From NCBI GenBank assembly GCA_963795385.1, contig CAWCHK010000014.1:682001-746000 (forward strand): DNA of 64,000 nt. The letters are read 5' to 3'. A program made the position numbers and the translations under genes. This DNA is from CAVURS01 sp963795385 (GTDB lineage Bacteria > Actinomycetota > Actinomycetes > Actinomycetales > CAVURS01). The notes under the pieces were generated by a model. That model made no database searches, was not told where the DNA came from, and saw nothing but the letters and a program-made list of their open reading frames with translations. Shown here piece by piece: positions 35,151 through 43,059 of the stretch; positions within the stretch are counted from its first letter, which is position 1, and every line of letters begins with the position of its first letter.

Positions 35151-36296
35151 ATGAGTGACCGCAGCCTGCTCGGCCCCGCGGACGTCAGTGACGAGGACCT
35201 GGCGGCCCTGGTGGCCCGGTCTCGCGGTGAGGACCCGGCCGCGGTCGCGCTGGTCGACTCCCGGGCCGAGGTCGTGGCGTACGACCTCGACGCCATCACG
35301 ACGGCCGGCCGGTACTGGGTCGAGGGGACCGTCCGGACACCCGGAGGCCTGGAGCCGTTCCGCTTCTTCGTCAAGCACGTGCAGTCGTGGAGCCGGTCGC
35401 CGCTCTTCGCGCAGGTCCCACCGGAGTTCCACGAGATGGCCGAGGCGGGCGTGCCCTGGTACACCGAGCCGCTGATCTACCGCTCGGACCTGGCCGGTCG
35501 GCTGCCGGCCGGTCTCACCATGCCGACCGCCGTGGCCGTCCGGGACCTGGACGAGAAGTCGGGGGCGATCTGGCTGGAGGAGGTCGACGTCGTCGAGCGG
35601 TGCTGGACCCGGGAGCAGCTCGCGGAGGCGGCGTACCTGCTCGGCCGGCTGGCCGCGAGTCCCGGCGTCCGGGAGCTGGCGAGCATCGGTGAGCAGGCCC
35701 GCAGCTACTCGGCGCGGTCGTACGTCGAGGGCCGGCTGTCCGTGCAGATCCTGCCGATGCTGCGCAGCGACGACATCTGGCGGCACCCGCTCGTGGCGTC
35801 GGCCTTCGACGACCGGCTGCGCGGGCGGATGCTGGCAGCGGCCGACCGGGTGCCGGCGTACCTCGAGGAGATCGAGCGGGTGCCGCTCGGCACCGCGCAT
35901 GGGGATGCCTGCACCAACAACCTTCTGGTGCAACGGGACTCGCCCGACCTCGTCCTGATCGACTACGGCTTCTGGACGACACAGCCGCTCGGCTTCGACC
36001 TCAGCCAGCTGTTGATGGGCGACGTGCAGATCGGCCGGCGTCCGGCGGCGTCGCTGCCCGGCCTGGAGGCGGCCTGCCTGCCGGCGTACGTCCGTGGGCT
36101 GCGGGCCGAGGGCTGCGACGTGGATCCGGCCGTGGTGGCCCGGGCCCACGCCCTGCTCATGCTGCTCTACACGGGGCTCTCGGCGTTCCCGCTGGAGCAC
36201 CTGGAGGCGGAGCCGACGCCGGCCCTGCTCCGGATCGCGACCGAGCGCGCGGATGCAGCGCGGTTCATCCTGGACCTGGTCGACGCCACCGCCTGA
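35151..36296 (+). CDS. Phosphotransferase family protein (aminoglycoside/choline kinase fold)
   Basis: A 381-residue protein with a kinase-like fold. The catalytic loop is TAHGDACTNNLLVQ (about residues 248-261; Asp base in HGD, Asn in NN) and the metal-binding Asp is in LIDYGFW. The N-terminal lobe has FRFFVKHVQSWSRSPL, where the Lys probably contacts ATP. This family includes aminoglycoside phosphotransferases and small-molecule kinases; the substrate cannot be told. ATG 35151 follows GGAGGGTGG. It is likely controlled by the divergent MarR protein. Confidence 0.82.
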   Translation: MSDRSLLGPADVSDEDLAALVARSRGEDPAAVALVDSRAEVVAYDLDAITTAGRYWVEGTVRTPGGLEPFRFFVKHVQSWSRSPLFAQVPPEFHEMAEAGVPWYTEPLIYRSDLAGRLPAGLTMPTAVAVRDLDEKSGAIWLEEVDVVERCWTREQLAEAAYLLGRLAASPGVRELASIGEQARSYSARSYVEGRLSVQILPMLRSDDIWRHPLVASAFDDRLRGRMLAAADRVPAYLEEIERVPLGTAHGDACTNNLLVQRDSPDLVLIDYGFWTTQPLGFDLSQLLMGDVQIGRRPAASLPGLEAACLPAYVRGLRAEGCDVDPAVVARAHALLMLLYTGLSAFPLEHLEAEPTPALLRIATERADAARFILDLVDATA

Positions 36297-36313
36297 GGTA
36301 GACCTCAGGCGGT
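36288..36313. terminator. Perfect 26-base palindrome enclosing two convergent stop codons
   Basis: ACCGCCTGAGGT-AG-ACCTCAGGCGGT: 12-base arms around two bases. The TGA of the phosphotransferase (36294-36296) and the TGA of the methyltransferase (reverse strand 36307-36305) both lie inside the arms, so the last codons of both genes are constrained by the palindrome. It probably terminates both transcripts. Confidence 0.75.
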
Positions 36314-37105
36314 CGCCACCACGTAGTGGAAGACGTTCCTGAGGTGGTACCCGCCGCCGGCGATCCGGTAGGGCGCGACGGCTCGCAGGACGGCCGAGGT
36401 CACGGCGTACGACCCGCTGTGGGCGACCGCCCGGACCAGCGCGCCGGACGACAGCAGCCCGCGCAGCAGGGTCGACTGGTCGGGGTAGTCCCAGGTGCTG
36501 CTGACCTCGTGCACCTCGGCGCCCTGGAAGCCGGCCGCCTCCACCAGGTCGGTGAGTGCCCCCGGCGCCGAGAACTGGAACGGGTCGAGCGGGCCGTCGG
36601 GCGTCGGCGGCATGAGGTCCTGCGCGGCGAAGAGGTGGCCCGAGGCGTCGGACTGCTCCGGCCGGCCCCAGGTCACTGCGACCACGCGGCCGCCCGGCCT
36701 CAGCACTCGACGGGCCTCGACGAGTGCCGCGACCGGATCGGCCGCGTGGAAGTAGGTGTTGATGCCCGTGACGATGTCGAACGACTCGCGGCCGTAGGGC
36801 AGCATCTCGATCTCGCCGACCCGCAGGTCGGCCTCGGGCACCCGCTTGCGGGCGATGGCCACCAGCCCGACGGCGGCGTCCAGCCCGGTCACGATGGCGC
36901 CGTGCTTGGCCGCACGGCGGATGAACGCACCGGAACCGCATCCGGCGTCCAGCATCCGTTGTCCGGCGACCTTGGGCACGGCGCCGAGAACGGCCGTGTA
37001 GATCTCGTGGAACTGGGGTTCCTGGTGGTTGGCCCAGTCGAGCGCCCGGGCACTCCACAGCTCCCCCTGCATCGCCCAGGAGTACTGACCTGTCGCGACA
37101 CTCAC
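36305..37105 (-). CDS. Class I SAM-dependent methyltransferase
   Basis: A 266-residue methyltransferase of the UbiE/Methyltransf_11 type. The SAM-binding glycine motif is MLDAGCGSGAFIRRAAKHGA (about residues 50-70), followed by the acidic residue in TGLDAAVGLV and the motif IV/post-motif region FDIVTGINTYFHAADPVAAL and RRVLRPGGRVVAVTW. The substrate is unknown. GTG 37105 is chosen because GAGGAGA lies seven bases upstream; a longer frame to 37147 is less likely. The gene is preceded by a palindrome at 37207-37218. Confidence 0.88.
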   Translation of the reverse strand: MSVATGQYSWAMQGELWSARALDWANHQEPQFHEIYTAVLGAVPKVAGQRMLDAGCGSGAFIRRAAKHGAIVTGLDAAVGLVAIARKRVPEADLRVGEIEMLPYGRESFDIVTGINTYFHAADPVAALVEARRVLRPGGRVVAVTWGRPEQSDASGHLFAAQDLMPPTPDGPLDPFQFSAPGALTDLVEAAGFQGAEVHEVSSTWDYPDQSTLLRGLLSSGALVRAVAHSGSYAVTSAVLRAVAPYRIAGGGYHLRNVFHYVVATA

Positions 37106-37206
37106 GGCGTTCTCCTCTTCGAGTGGGAGCCCCTCCGGCTCCCGCACCTCGAAGCCTGCTGCGCCGTGGATCCACGCACATCGGTCGGACTACCTATCCG
37201 CGGTCG

Positions 37207-37218
37207 TGAGGTACCTCA
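37207..37218. promoter_or_regulatory. 12-base perfect palindrome upstream of the methyltransferase
   Basis: TGAGGTACCTCA, about 100 bases upstream of the methyltransferase GTG. It is the same core (TGAGGT and ACCTCA) that forms the centre of the palindrome at the other end of that gene (36294-36307). It may be an operator; the protein that binds is not known. Confidence 0.45.
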
Positions 37219-37234
37219 TTCCCAGCGACTCGAT

Positions 37235-38299
37235 TCACGGTGGCTCACCGGCGACGACCACCTTGAGATGCTCGCCCGTCGCCAGCGCAGCGAAGGCAGC
37301 CGCGGCGTCGGAGAGCGGGTACGCCGCCGTGATGAAGGCCTCCGGGTCGACGAAACCCTGGCCCAGCAGCTCGATCGAGCGCCGGAAGTCCTCCGGCAGG
37401 TAGGTCGCACTGCCCTGCACCCGGATCTGCTGGTCCTGGACCTGCGGCAGCGGGAGGGTCACCGCCCGGCTCGCGACGCCGACCACGACGACGATGCCGC
37501 CCTTCCCGGCCAGCTCGATCGCCTGGTCCAGGCTCGCCTGGGTGGCGACGCAGTCGAAGACGACGTCGGCGCTCTCGCCCAGCGCCGTTCGCACGCTGCG
37601 GGCGACGTCCGGCGCCCGGGCGTCGATGCTCGCGTGGGCGCCGAGCTCCAGGGCCTGGGCGAGCTTCGACTCGTGCCGGTCGGTCAGGACGACGCGGGCC
37701 GCGCCGTCCCGGCGGGCGAGGAGCAGGGTGAGCAGGCCGATCGGGCCGCCGCCGAGGACGGCCACCGCCTTGCCGTCGACCGGGCCGGCCAGGCGTACGG
37801 CGTGCACCGGCGTCGACAGCGGCTCGACCAGGATCGCGCGGCGGTCGTCGAGGTCGCCCGGGATCGGGTGCAGGCGCTCGAGCGGGATGGTGAAGAGGTC
37901 GCTCAGGCCGCCCTGGTCGTGGCCGCAGCCGAAGAATCGCAGCCGCTCGCAGAGGTTCTCCCGGCCGGAGCCGCACTGCTTGCAGTCCCAGCAGGGCAGC
38001 GTGGGCTCGACGACGACGCGCTGCCCGGGTCGCAGCTCGGGGGTCGCGTCCGGCTGAGGTGCGTGCCGGGTGGCGTGCGTGGTCCCGTCCTCGCTCGCCT
38101 GCTCGATCACGCCGAGCACCTCGTGTCCCGGCGCGTACGGCAGCGTGATGAAGGGGTGCCGCCCGGCGATGGCGTGCCGGTCGGAGCCGCACAGCCCGGT
38201 CAGCGTCATCCGGACCAGGGCCTCGCCGGGTCCGGGCACCGGCGCCTCGACCTCGAGCAGGCGGACCTGGCGGTCGGCGGTCACGACGGCGCGTCGCAT
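37235..38299 (-). CDS. Zinc-dependent medium-chain alcohol dehydrogenase
   Basis: A 354-residue MDR-family dehydrogenase. The catalytic zinc site is visible in GLCGSDRHAI (Cys37) and GHEVLG, and the structural zinc in CWDCKQCGSGRENLC. The Rossmann fold has VAVLGGGPIGLLTLLLAR. It fits threonine/sorbitol-dehydrogenase-like enzymes, with the substrate unclear. Its ATG overlaps the stop of the LigD-like gene (TGATG), so the two are translationally coupled, an unusual pairing of a DNA-repair-type protein and a metabolic enzyme. Confidence 0.9.
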   Translation of the reverse strand: MRRAVVTADRQVRLLEVEAPVPGPGEALVRMTLTGLCGSDRHAIAGRHPFITLPYAPGHEVLGVIEQASEDGTTHATRHAPQPDATPELRPGQRVVVEPTLPCWDCKQCGSGRENLCERLRFFGCGHDQGGLSDLFTIPLERLHPIPGDLDDRRAILVEPLSTPVHAVRLAGPVDGKAVAVLGGGPIGLLTLLLARRDGAARVVLTDRHESKLAQALELGAHASIDARAPDVARSVRTALGESADVVFDCVATQASLDQAIELAGKGGIVVVVGVASRAVTLPLPQVQDQQIRVQGSATYLPEDFRRSIELLGQGFVDPEAFITAAYPLSDAAAAFAALATGEHLKVVVAGEPP

Positions 38300-39303
38300 C
38301 AGCGGGCTCTCGGCCAGTCAGCTGTCGGTGCTGCGTGGTCGGTGCTGTCGGGGTCGGCCGGCCCCTCGGCGCCGGCCCGCTCGTCGCGGTCGGCCCACTC
38401 CAGCAGCTGCTCGAGGTCGAACACCGCGTCGTCGATGCCGGCGTGCAGGTCGCCCTTCTCGGCGTACCGCCGGGGCACGGTCGCGATGGTGAAGTCGCCG
38501 GGGAGGACGTCGTCGACCTCGCTCCAGTCGATGGGGGTGGAGACCGTGCCCTCCGGGTTGCCGCGGACCGAGTACGCCGACGCGATGGTGTGGTCACGGG
38601 CGTTCTGGTTGTAGTCGACGAAAAGCATTGCGGGGTCACGGTCCTTGCGCCACCAGGTCGTCGTGACGTCGTCCGGCGCGCGCCGCTCGACCTCGCGGGC
38701 GAAGGCGAAGGCGGCCCGGCGTACGTCCTTGAACCCGTACGCCGGGTTGATCCGCACGTAGATGTGCATCCCTTTGCCACCAGAGGTTTTCGGCCAACCG
38801 ACGGCTCCTAGGTCGTCCAGGACCTCGTGAGCGACGTGGGCGATGCGGCGGACCCGGGTGAACGGGCAGTCCGGCATCGGGTCGAGGTCGATCCGCCACT
38901 CGTCCGGCTTCTCGGTGTCGGCCCGCCGCGAGTTCCAGGGATGGAACTCCACGGTCGACATCTGCACGGCCCAGATCACGCTGCCGAGCTCGGTGACGCA
39001 CAGCTCGTCGGCATCCCGGTTGTACCGGGGGAAGTGCACGCGCACCGTCTCGACCCAGGGCGGCGCGCCGTGGGGGAGACGCTTCTGGTGCACCTTCTCC
39101 CCGCTGATGCCGGTGGGGAAGCGATGCATCATGCACGGGCGCTCGCGCAGCGCGTTGACGACGCCGTCACCGACCGACAGGTAGTAGTTGACCAGGTCGA
39201 GCTTGGTCTCACCGCGGGCCGGGAAGTAGACCCGGTCCGGGTTCGTGACCCGGACCGCGCGGTCGCCGACCTCGACCTCGATCGCCGGAGACTGGTTGAC
39301 CAT
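38299..39303 (-). CDS. LigD-type DNA polymerase/primase domain protein (NHEJ)
   Basis: A 334-residue stand-alone polymerase domain of the archaeo-eukaryotic primase fold, like the PolDom of bacterial LigD that fills gaps in non-homologous end joining. Motifs seen are VTNPDRVYFPARGETKLDLV, EFHPWNSRRADTEKPDEWRI with the catalytic DLDPMP (the DxD), KTSGGKGMHIYVRINPAYGF (the SGGKGxH nucleotide-binding motif) and VFVDYNQNARDHT-like FVDYNQNARDHTIASAYSVR. The ligase and nuclease modules are absent, and no Ku gene is nearby. ATG 39303 lies six bases after TATCTT and is probably leaderless. Confidence 0.92.
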   Translation of the reverse strand: MVNQSPAIEVEVGDRAVRVTNPDRVYFPARGETKLDLVNYYLSVGDGVVNALRERPCMMHRFPTGISGEKVHQKRLPHGAPPWVETVRVHFPRYNRDADELCVTELGSVIWAVQMSTVEFHPWNSRRADTEKPDEWRIDLDPMPDCPFTRVRRIAHVAHEVLDDLGAVGWPKTSGGKGMHIYVRINPAYGFKDVRRAAFAFAREVERRAPDDVTTTWWRKDRDPAMLFVDYNQNARDHTIASAYSVRGNPEGTVSTPIDWSEVDDVLPGDFTIATVPRRYAEKGDLHAGIDDAVFDLEQLLEWADRDERAGAEGPADPDSTDHAAPTADWPRAR

Positions 39304-39309
39304 GCCGTC

Positions 39310-39315
39310 AAGATA
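39310..39315 (-). promoter_or_regulatory. -10 box of the LigD-like gene (leaderless)
   Basis: TATCTT on the minus strand, six bases before ATG 39303. Confidence 0.55.
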
Positions 39316-39409
39316 GCCAGCAGCCGCGACTCGGATGTTTAGGACTATTGACATCATAGACATGAATAAGCGATCTTTGGTCACTCGCAAGACGACCCAG
39401 GGGGCTCTG

Positions 39410-40666
39410 ATGCCGGTTTCCCAGCGCATTCGCGTGAGCGCTCAGTGCGCGGTCCTGAGCGCGGCCCTGGCTCTCTCCAGCCTGGTCACTGCGGGTGCAT
39501 CGCACGCGGGCTCAGAGCGCCTGACATCGACGGTCTTCAACGCCTCCGTGGCATTCGCACCCGACTCCGCCCATCTCGGCGCGCCGGCTCTCGCCCAGGG
39601 CCGACTGTTGTCGCCCGCGGGCCGGCCGGTCGTGGGCGCCGCGGTTGTGCTGATCCTCGAACCGTCTACGACGACCCTGGCGAAGATGACACTCGGAACG
39701 ACCTATCGCGAGAACGTGGTGTCGCGGGGCACCACCACCTCGACGGGCGCGTGGAGATTGAGCGCGCCGGACTCTCTTGACCTCTCCCACGCCGTCTCGC
39801 CAGGCAACCTGGTCAACTTCCAGGTGATGAGCGCCGGCCCGAACTGGGCAGCCAACAGCTTCTTCAGCGGCTCCGTCAGGTCAGGGAGTGATGGGGCCGG
39901 GAATACCATCCGAGTGCGGTCGGCCGGCCAGCCCCGGGTCTTGCGCCCCAACCCGTCCGCCGCTTCGATCGTCCTGCACGCGCGCCCGGCCACCACGCGC
40001 GCGGTTCCCACCCGAGCCGGCAATGATGTCGCTCCGTTCGCCTGCACCACGTCCTACAAGGCGGATCTGCTGCCACGACACAGCGTCGTCGGCGAGGGAT
40101 TCAGCGACGCCAGCAGCGTCAGCCAGTTGTTCACCTATCACCACGGTCAGTCCAGTCAGCTCGGAGCAGCCATCTCCTACAGCGGATCGTCGAGCGGGTA
40201 CGCCGGCAACGGCACCATCGGCCTGTCGAAGACCCAGAGTGACAGCACGAGCAACACGTTCAAGACGATCGTCGGTGCCGTCAACGAGGGATACACGAGC
40301 GACTTCGACTATCACCAGTACTACACGTTCTGTAACACGTCGCCGAGCTACTACTCCGCGAAGCCGGTTTCCTATGCCGGCGGCGCTGACTGGCACAGCG
40401 TCGGCGACGTTGCCATGGGCAAGTGCGTCGGATACCGAGAGGGGACCTCACCCACGTTCTCCACGTCCACTGCCTCGACGATCAGCGGAGGCGTCGAGAT
40501 CTCGGCGAAGATCGGCATCGACCTTTCCGCCCAGACCGGCTACAGCTCCACCGCGTCGATCAGGTACTCGATGGGCAGCACAGGGCACCCGGTGTGCGGC
40601 AAGAACGACTACCCGGGCGGCAAGCCGGGGCTCATCATGGTGCACAGCTCGGTCTACCCGGGCTAG
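39410..40666 (+). CDS. Secreted protein of unknown function
   Basis: A 418-residue exported protein. The signal peptide (SQCAVLSAALALSSLV-type core, ending GASHA) spans about residues 1-33. Next comes an Ig-like or CarboxypepD_reg-like strand pattern (APALAQGRLLSPAGRPVVGA) and a Ser/Thr/Gly/Tyr-rich C-terminal half with four cysteines (FACTTSYKADL, FCNTSPSYYS, MGKCVGYREG, GHPVCGKNDYPG), probably two disulfides. I do not recognise the family. ATG 39410 gives a typical signal peptide; ATG 39362 would add 16 mostly basic residues. The upstream region is AT-richer than average and has TTGACA at 39349-39354. It overlaps the lipoprotein gene that follows (TAGTG). Confidence 0.7.
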   Translation: MPVSQRIRVSAQCAVLSAALALSSLVTAGASHAGSERLTSTVFNASVAFAPDSAHLGAPALAQGRLLSPAGRPVVGAAVVLILEPSTTTLAKMTLGTTYRENVVSRGTTTSTGAWRLSAPDSLDLSHAVSPGNLVNFQVMSAGPNWAANSFFSGSVRSGSDGAGNTIRVRSAGQPRVLRPNPSAASIVLHARPATTRAVPTRAGNDVAPFACTTSYKADLLPRHSVVGEGFSDASSVSQLFTYHHGQSSQLGAAISYSGSSSGYAGNGTIGLSKTQSDSTSNTFKTIVGAVNEGYTSDFDYHQYYTFCNTSPSYYSAKPVSYAGGADWHSVGDVAMGKCVGYREGTSPTFSTSTASTISGGVEISAKIGIDLSAQTGYSSTASIRYSMGSTGHPVCGKNDYPGGKPGLIMVHSSVYPG

Positions 40667-41223
40667 TGATCCGTCGCTCTGCACGGGTGGTCGCTGTTGG
40701 TTGTGTGGTGGCGACGGTCCTGGTCAGCTGCTCACGCGGCGCAACCGTGCTCTCAGTGGACGGTGAGCCAGGGGGCCTGTGCCAAGCGGCCGTCGACGCG
40801 GCGGACTGGGAGGACCTCCAGCGCACGCCCACTGTCTTCGGGCTGGACTACTTCCGGGTGCACGGCGATGCCCGGATCACGGTGACCTCCGTCGAGATGA
40901 TCGGCGGCCCGGGGCGGCTGAAGGTCGTCGGCGTGTCCTTCGCGCCCGGAGGCGGCGTCGGCTCGTTCACCGACCGGCCCGGGCTGACGCGGTCCCAGCA
41001 GCCGGCCGGGTTCCGCGACCGGATCAGGCTCCCGGCCGTCCTCACCGCGCAGGGCGGGGAGCCGGCCGATCGTGGCCGGTACCAGCTGGTGGTCGAGGTG
41101 CTGGCAACTGACGACCGCACGGGCTCGAACGCGTCGCGGATCAGCTACCAAGTGGACGGCCGGCAGCACGTCGTGCAAGGGCGGGACTTCCTCACCTTGA
41201 GTCGCAACCAGAGCGGCTGCTGA
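40666..41223 (+). CDS. Lipoprotein of unknown function
   Basis: A 185-residue predicted lipoprotein: signal peptide ending in the lipobox VLVSC (Cys near residue 22). The mature part has two further cysteines (GGLCQAAV and the C-terminal SGC) and beta-rich segments (KVVGVSFAPGGGVGSF, YQLVVEVLATDD). No known family is recognised. GTG 40666 overlaps the stop of the secreted protein upstream, so the two proteins are made together and may act together outside the membrane. Confidence 0.72.
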   Translation: MIRRSARVVAVGCVVATVLVSCSRGATVLSVDGEPGGLCQAAVDAADWEDLQRTPTVFGLDYFRVHGDARITVTSVEMIGGPGRLKVVGVSFAPGGGVGSFTDRPGLTRSQQPAGFRDRIRLPAVLTAQGGEPADRGRYQLVVEVLATDDRTGSNASRISYQVDGRQHVVQGRDFLTLSRNQSGC

Positions 41224-41385
41224 CCGTCAGCATCGAGCCCAGCGGTTGTGTGCGTCGCAGCTGGAGGCGATCTGGGTGGGCCGGTCCCCCAGGACTGGGG
41301 GCAGGTCTCTGGAAGTACGGCCGGTCTGGGCCCGAGTGCCCTCCGTCAGGTGGCCGCAGTCCACGCTTTCGGCGACGCTGGGGCC

Positions 41386-41883
41386 GTGGCTGACATCACC
41401 GACCTGATCTTCGCCGACCACGAGTGGTTCCGGCGGCAGTTCTTCTACCTCGACGAGGCCGAGACGGTCGAGGAGATGACCGCGATCTGGGAGCCGCTCG
41501 CGACCCGCCTCGACACCCACGCGGACGCCGAGGAGCGGATCTTCTACCCCGCGCTGCTGAAGAAGGGCGACGACCCGGACGAGGAGACCGAGGACGCGAT
41601 CGGCGACCACAACAAGATCCGGGACGCCGTCGCGGAGAGCCGCCGGCACGACGCCGGCACCGACGCGTGGTGGGCGGCCGTCAACGACGCCCGCAAGGAG
41701 AACGGCGAGCACCTGGAGGAGGAGGAGCGCGAGGGGCTGCCGGACTTCCGGAAGAACGCCCCGCTCGCGCTGAGGCACCGGCTGGCGATGCGCTGGCTGG
41801 TCTTCTCCTACCAGCATCCCCTCGGCCAGGGCGTCGACGATCGGGACAAGGACCCCGAGCAGTACGTCGAGGAGAACTCCTAG
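41386..41883 (+). CDS. Hemerythrin HHE domain protein
   Basis: A 165-residue four-helix di-iron protein. Iron ligands can be placed in ADHEWFRRQF, LDTHADAEERIFYPAL (His and Glu) and GDHNKIRD. Roles in the family include oxygen or nitric-oxide sensing and iron binding. GTG 41386 gives the family-typical N-terminus (ADITDLIFADHEWF); the frame is open upstream to 41248 but the extra residues are not hemerythrin-like. Its TAG shares a CTAG with the stop of the convergent DUF1003 gene. Confidence 0.88.
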   Translation: MADITDLIFADHEWFRRQFFYLDEAETVEEMTAIWEPLATRLDTHADAEERIFYPALLKKGDDPDEETEDAIGDHNKIRDAVAESRRHDAGTDAWWAAVNDARKENGEHLEEEEREGLPDFRKNAPLALRHRLAMRWLVFSYQHPLGQGVDDRDKDPEQYVEENS

Positions 41884-42323
41884 CCGTCGGTTCCCGGGGC
41901 GTCGAACACCCTGCGGTGCAGCTCGGTGGTGAGGGCGTGGATCTCACGGGTGAGCTGGGTGTTGGTCTTGAGCTCCAGCTCCTGCTCGTTGAAGTCGTGG
42001 TTGGCCTTGGCCTGCTGGAAGGCCGCGGCCCGGTTCTGGCCGATCATCACGAAGGTCGACAGGAAGATCGCCTCCAGCGAGACGACCAGGGTCAGCGTCG
42101 GCCACGGGCTCTTCTCGAAGACGAGCATCCACGCGGCGAACAGCACGATGTGCACGTAGACGAACTTCATCGAGCCGGCGAACGCCGTGATCCCGTCGGC
42201 GACCCGCAGCTGCAGGCTCGCGGCGCGCTTGGCCAGCTGGGCCTGCACGGTCGGGTGGATCGCCCGCGGTGGCGGTGCGACGGCGGTCGTCGTCGTGGAC
42301 GAGACGTCGGGGTCTGCGGGCAT
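41880..42323 (-). CDS. DUF1003 membrane protein
   Basis: A 147-residue protein of the DUF1003 family: a cytoplasmic N-terminus (1-45), DGITAFAGSMKFVYVHIVLF and AAWMLVF as the first helix, a second helix LTLVVSLEAIFLSTFVMIG, and the conserved QNRAAAFQQAKANHDFNEQE motif after it. Function unknown; the family is widespread in bacteria. A GGAGACC ribosome binding site precedes ATG 42323. Confidence 0.9.
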   Translation of the reverse strand: MPADPDVSSTTTTAVAPPPRAIHPTVQAQLAKRAASLQLRVADGITAFAGSMKFVYVHIVLFAAWMLVFEKSPWPTLTLVVSLEAIFLSTFVMIGQNRAAAFQQAKANHDFNEQELELKTNTQLTREIHALTTELHRRVFDAPGTDG

Positions 42324-42412
42324 GAGGTCTCCTCGGTGCGGGTCGTGCGGTCGCCCTCGATCGTGCCTGGCGAACCTGCGTACGGCGGTGCGACGCGGCG
42401 GACCGGCGCGGC

Positions 42413-42418
42413 TAGGTT
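42413..42418 (+). promoter_or_regulatory. -10 box of the Ddn-like gene (leaderless)
   Basis: TAGGTT six bases before GTG 42425; no ribosome binding site. Confidence 0.6.
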
Positions 42419-42424
42419 GCAGGC

Positions 42425-42859
42425 GTGCCGAGCGACGCGGTCCTCAAGGCGATGAACGCCGTCCATCGCGTGGTGCTCAAGGCCACCGGTGGCCGGGCCG
42501 GCTGGACCGTGGCCAGCATGCCGGCGCTCGAGCTGACGACCGTGGGTCGGCGGAGCGGTCGGCCGCGGACGGTGATGCTCACGTCGCCGGTCCAGGTGGG
42601 GGATGCGCTGGTCGTCGTGGCGTCGCGGGGCGGTGACGACAACGCGCCGGCCTGGTTCCTCAACCTGCGGGACAACCCGGACGTGCGGGTCAGCCTGCGC
42701 GGTGGGCCTGCCGAGCCGAGGCGGGCGCGGATCGCCTCGGCGGACGAGCGGGCGACGTTGTGGCCGCAGGTCGTGGAGCGCTATAGCGGGTACGGCGACT
42801 ACCAGACCCGGACGGAGCGCGAGATCCCGCTGGTGTTCCTGGAGCCGCTGCCCGGTTAG
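42425..42859 (+). CDS. Ddn-like deazaflavin (F420)-dependent nitroreductase family protein
   Basis: A 144-residue split-beta-barrel protein of the DUF385/Ddn group of F420H2-dependent quinone/nitro reductases found in actinobacteria. The typical blocks are LELTTVGRRSGRPRTVMLTS (about 38-57) and VVVASRGGDDNAPAWFLNLR with DNPDVRVSLRGG. The Tyr-rich end (YSGYGDYQTRTEREIPLVFL) is also characteristic. The substrate is unknown. GTG 42425 is leaderless. Confidence 0.9.
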   Translation: MPSDAVLKAMNAVHRVVLKATGGRAGWTVASMPALELTTVGRRSGRPRTVMLTSPVQVGDALVVVASRGGDDNAPAWFLNLRDNPDVRVSLRGGPAEPRRARIASADERATLWPQVVERYSGYGDYQTRTEREIPLVFLEPLPG

Positions 42860-42887
42860 CGACAGTGTGGCGGTGACCTCCGCTGGT

Positions 42888-42915
42888 GGGCTGACTACCC
42901 TGGGCTGACTACCCT
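42888..42915. repeat. Tandem 14-base repeat
   Basis: GGGCTGACTACCCT occurs twice back to back (42888-42901, 42902-42915) in the 200-base gap before the VWA-domain gene. Each unit includes a short palindromic end (AGGGT/ACCCT). Nothing else is seen in the gap. Confidence 0.65.
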
Positions 42916-43059
42916 GCGGCACCTGTGGTGGCCCGCGAGTGACAGCGGCTGGCGGCCGGCCCTCCCCAACTACCGCAATTCGCCGATCGCGTTGACGCGC
43001 AGGCGATTTCAGATGATTCTCAGCCTTGAGTTGCATCCCTGCGCGAGGAGCTCGAGGTC

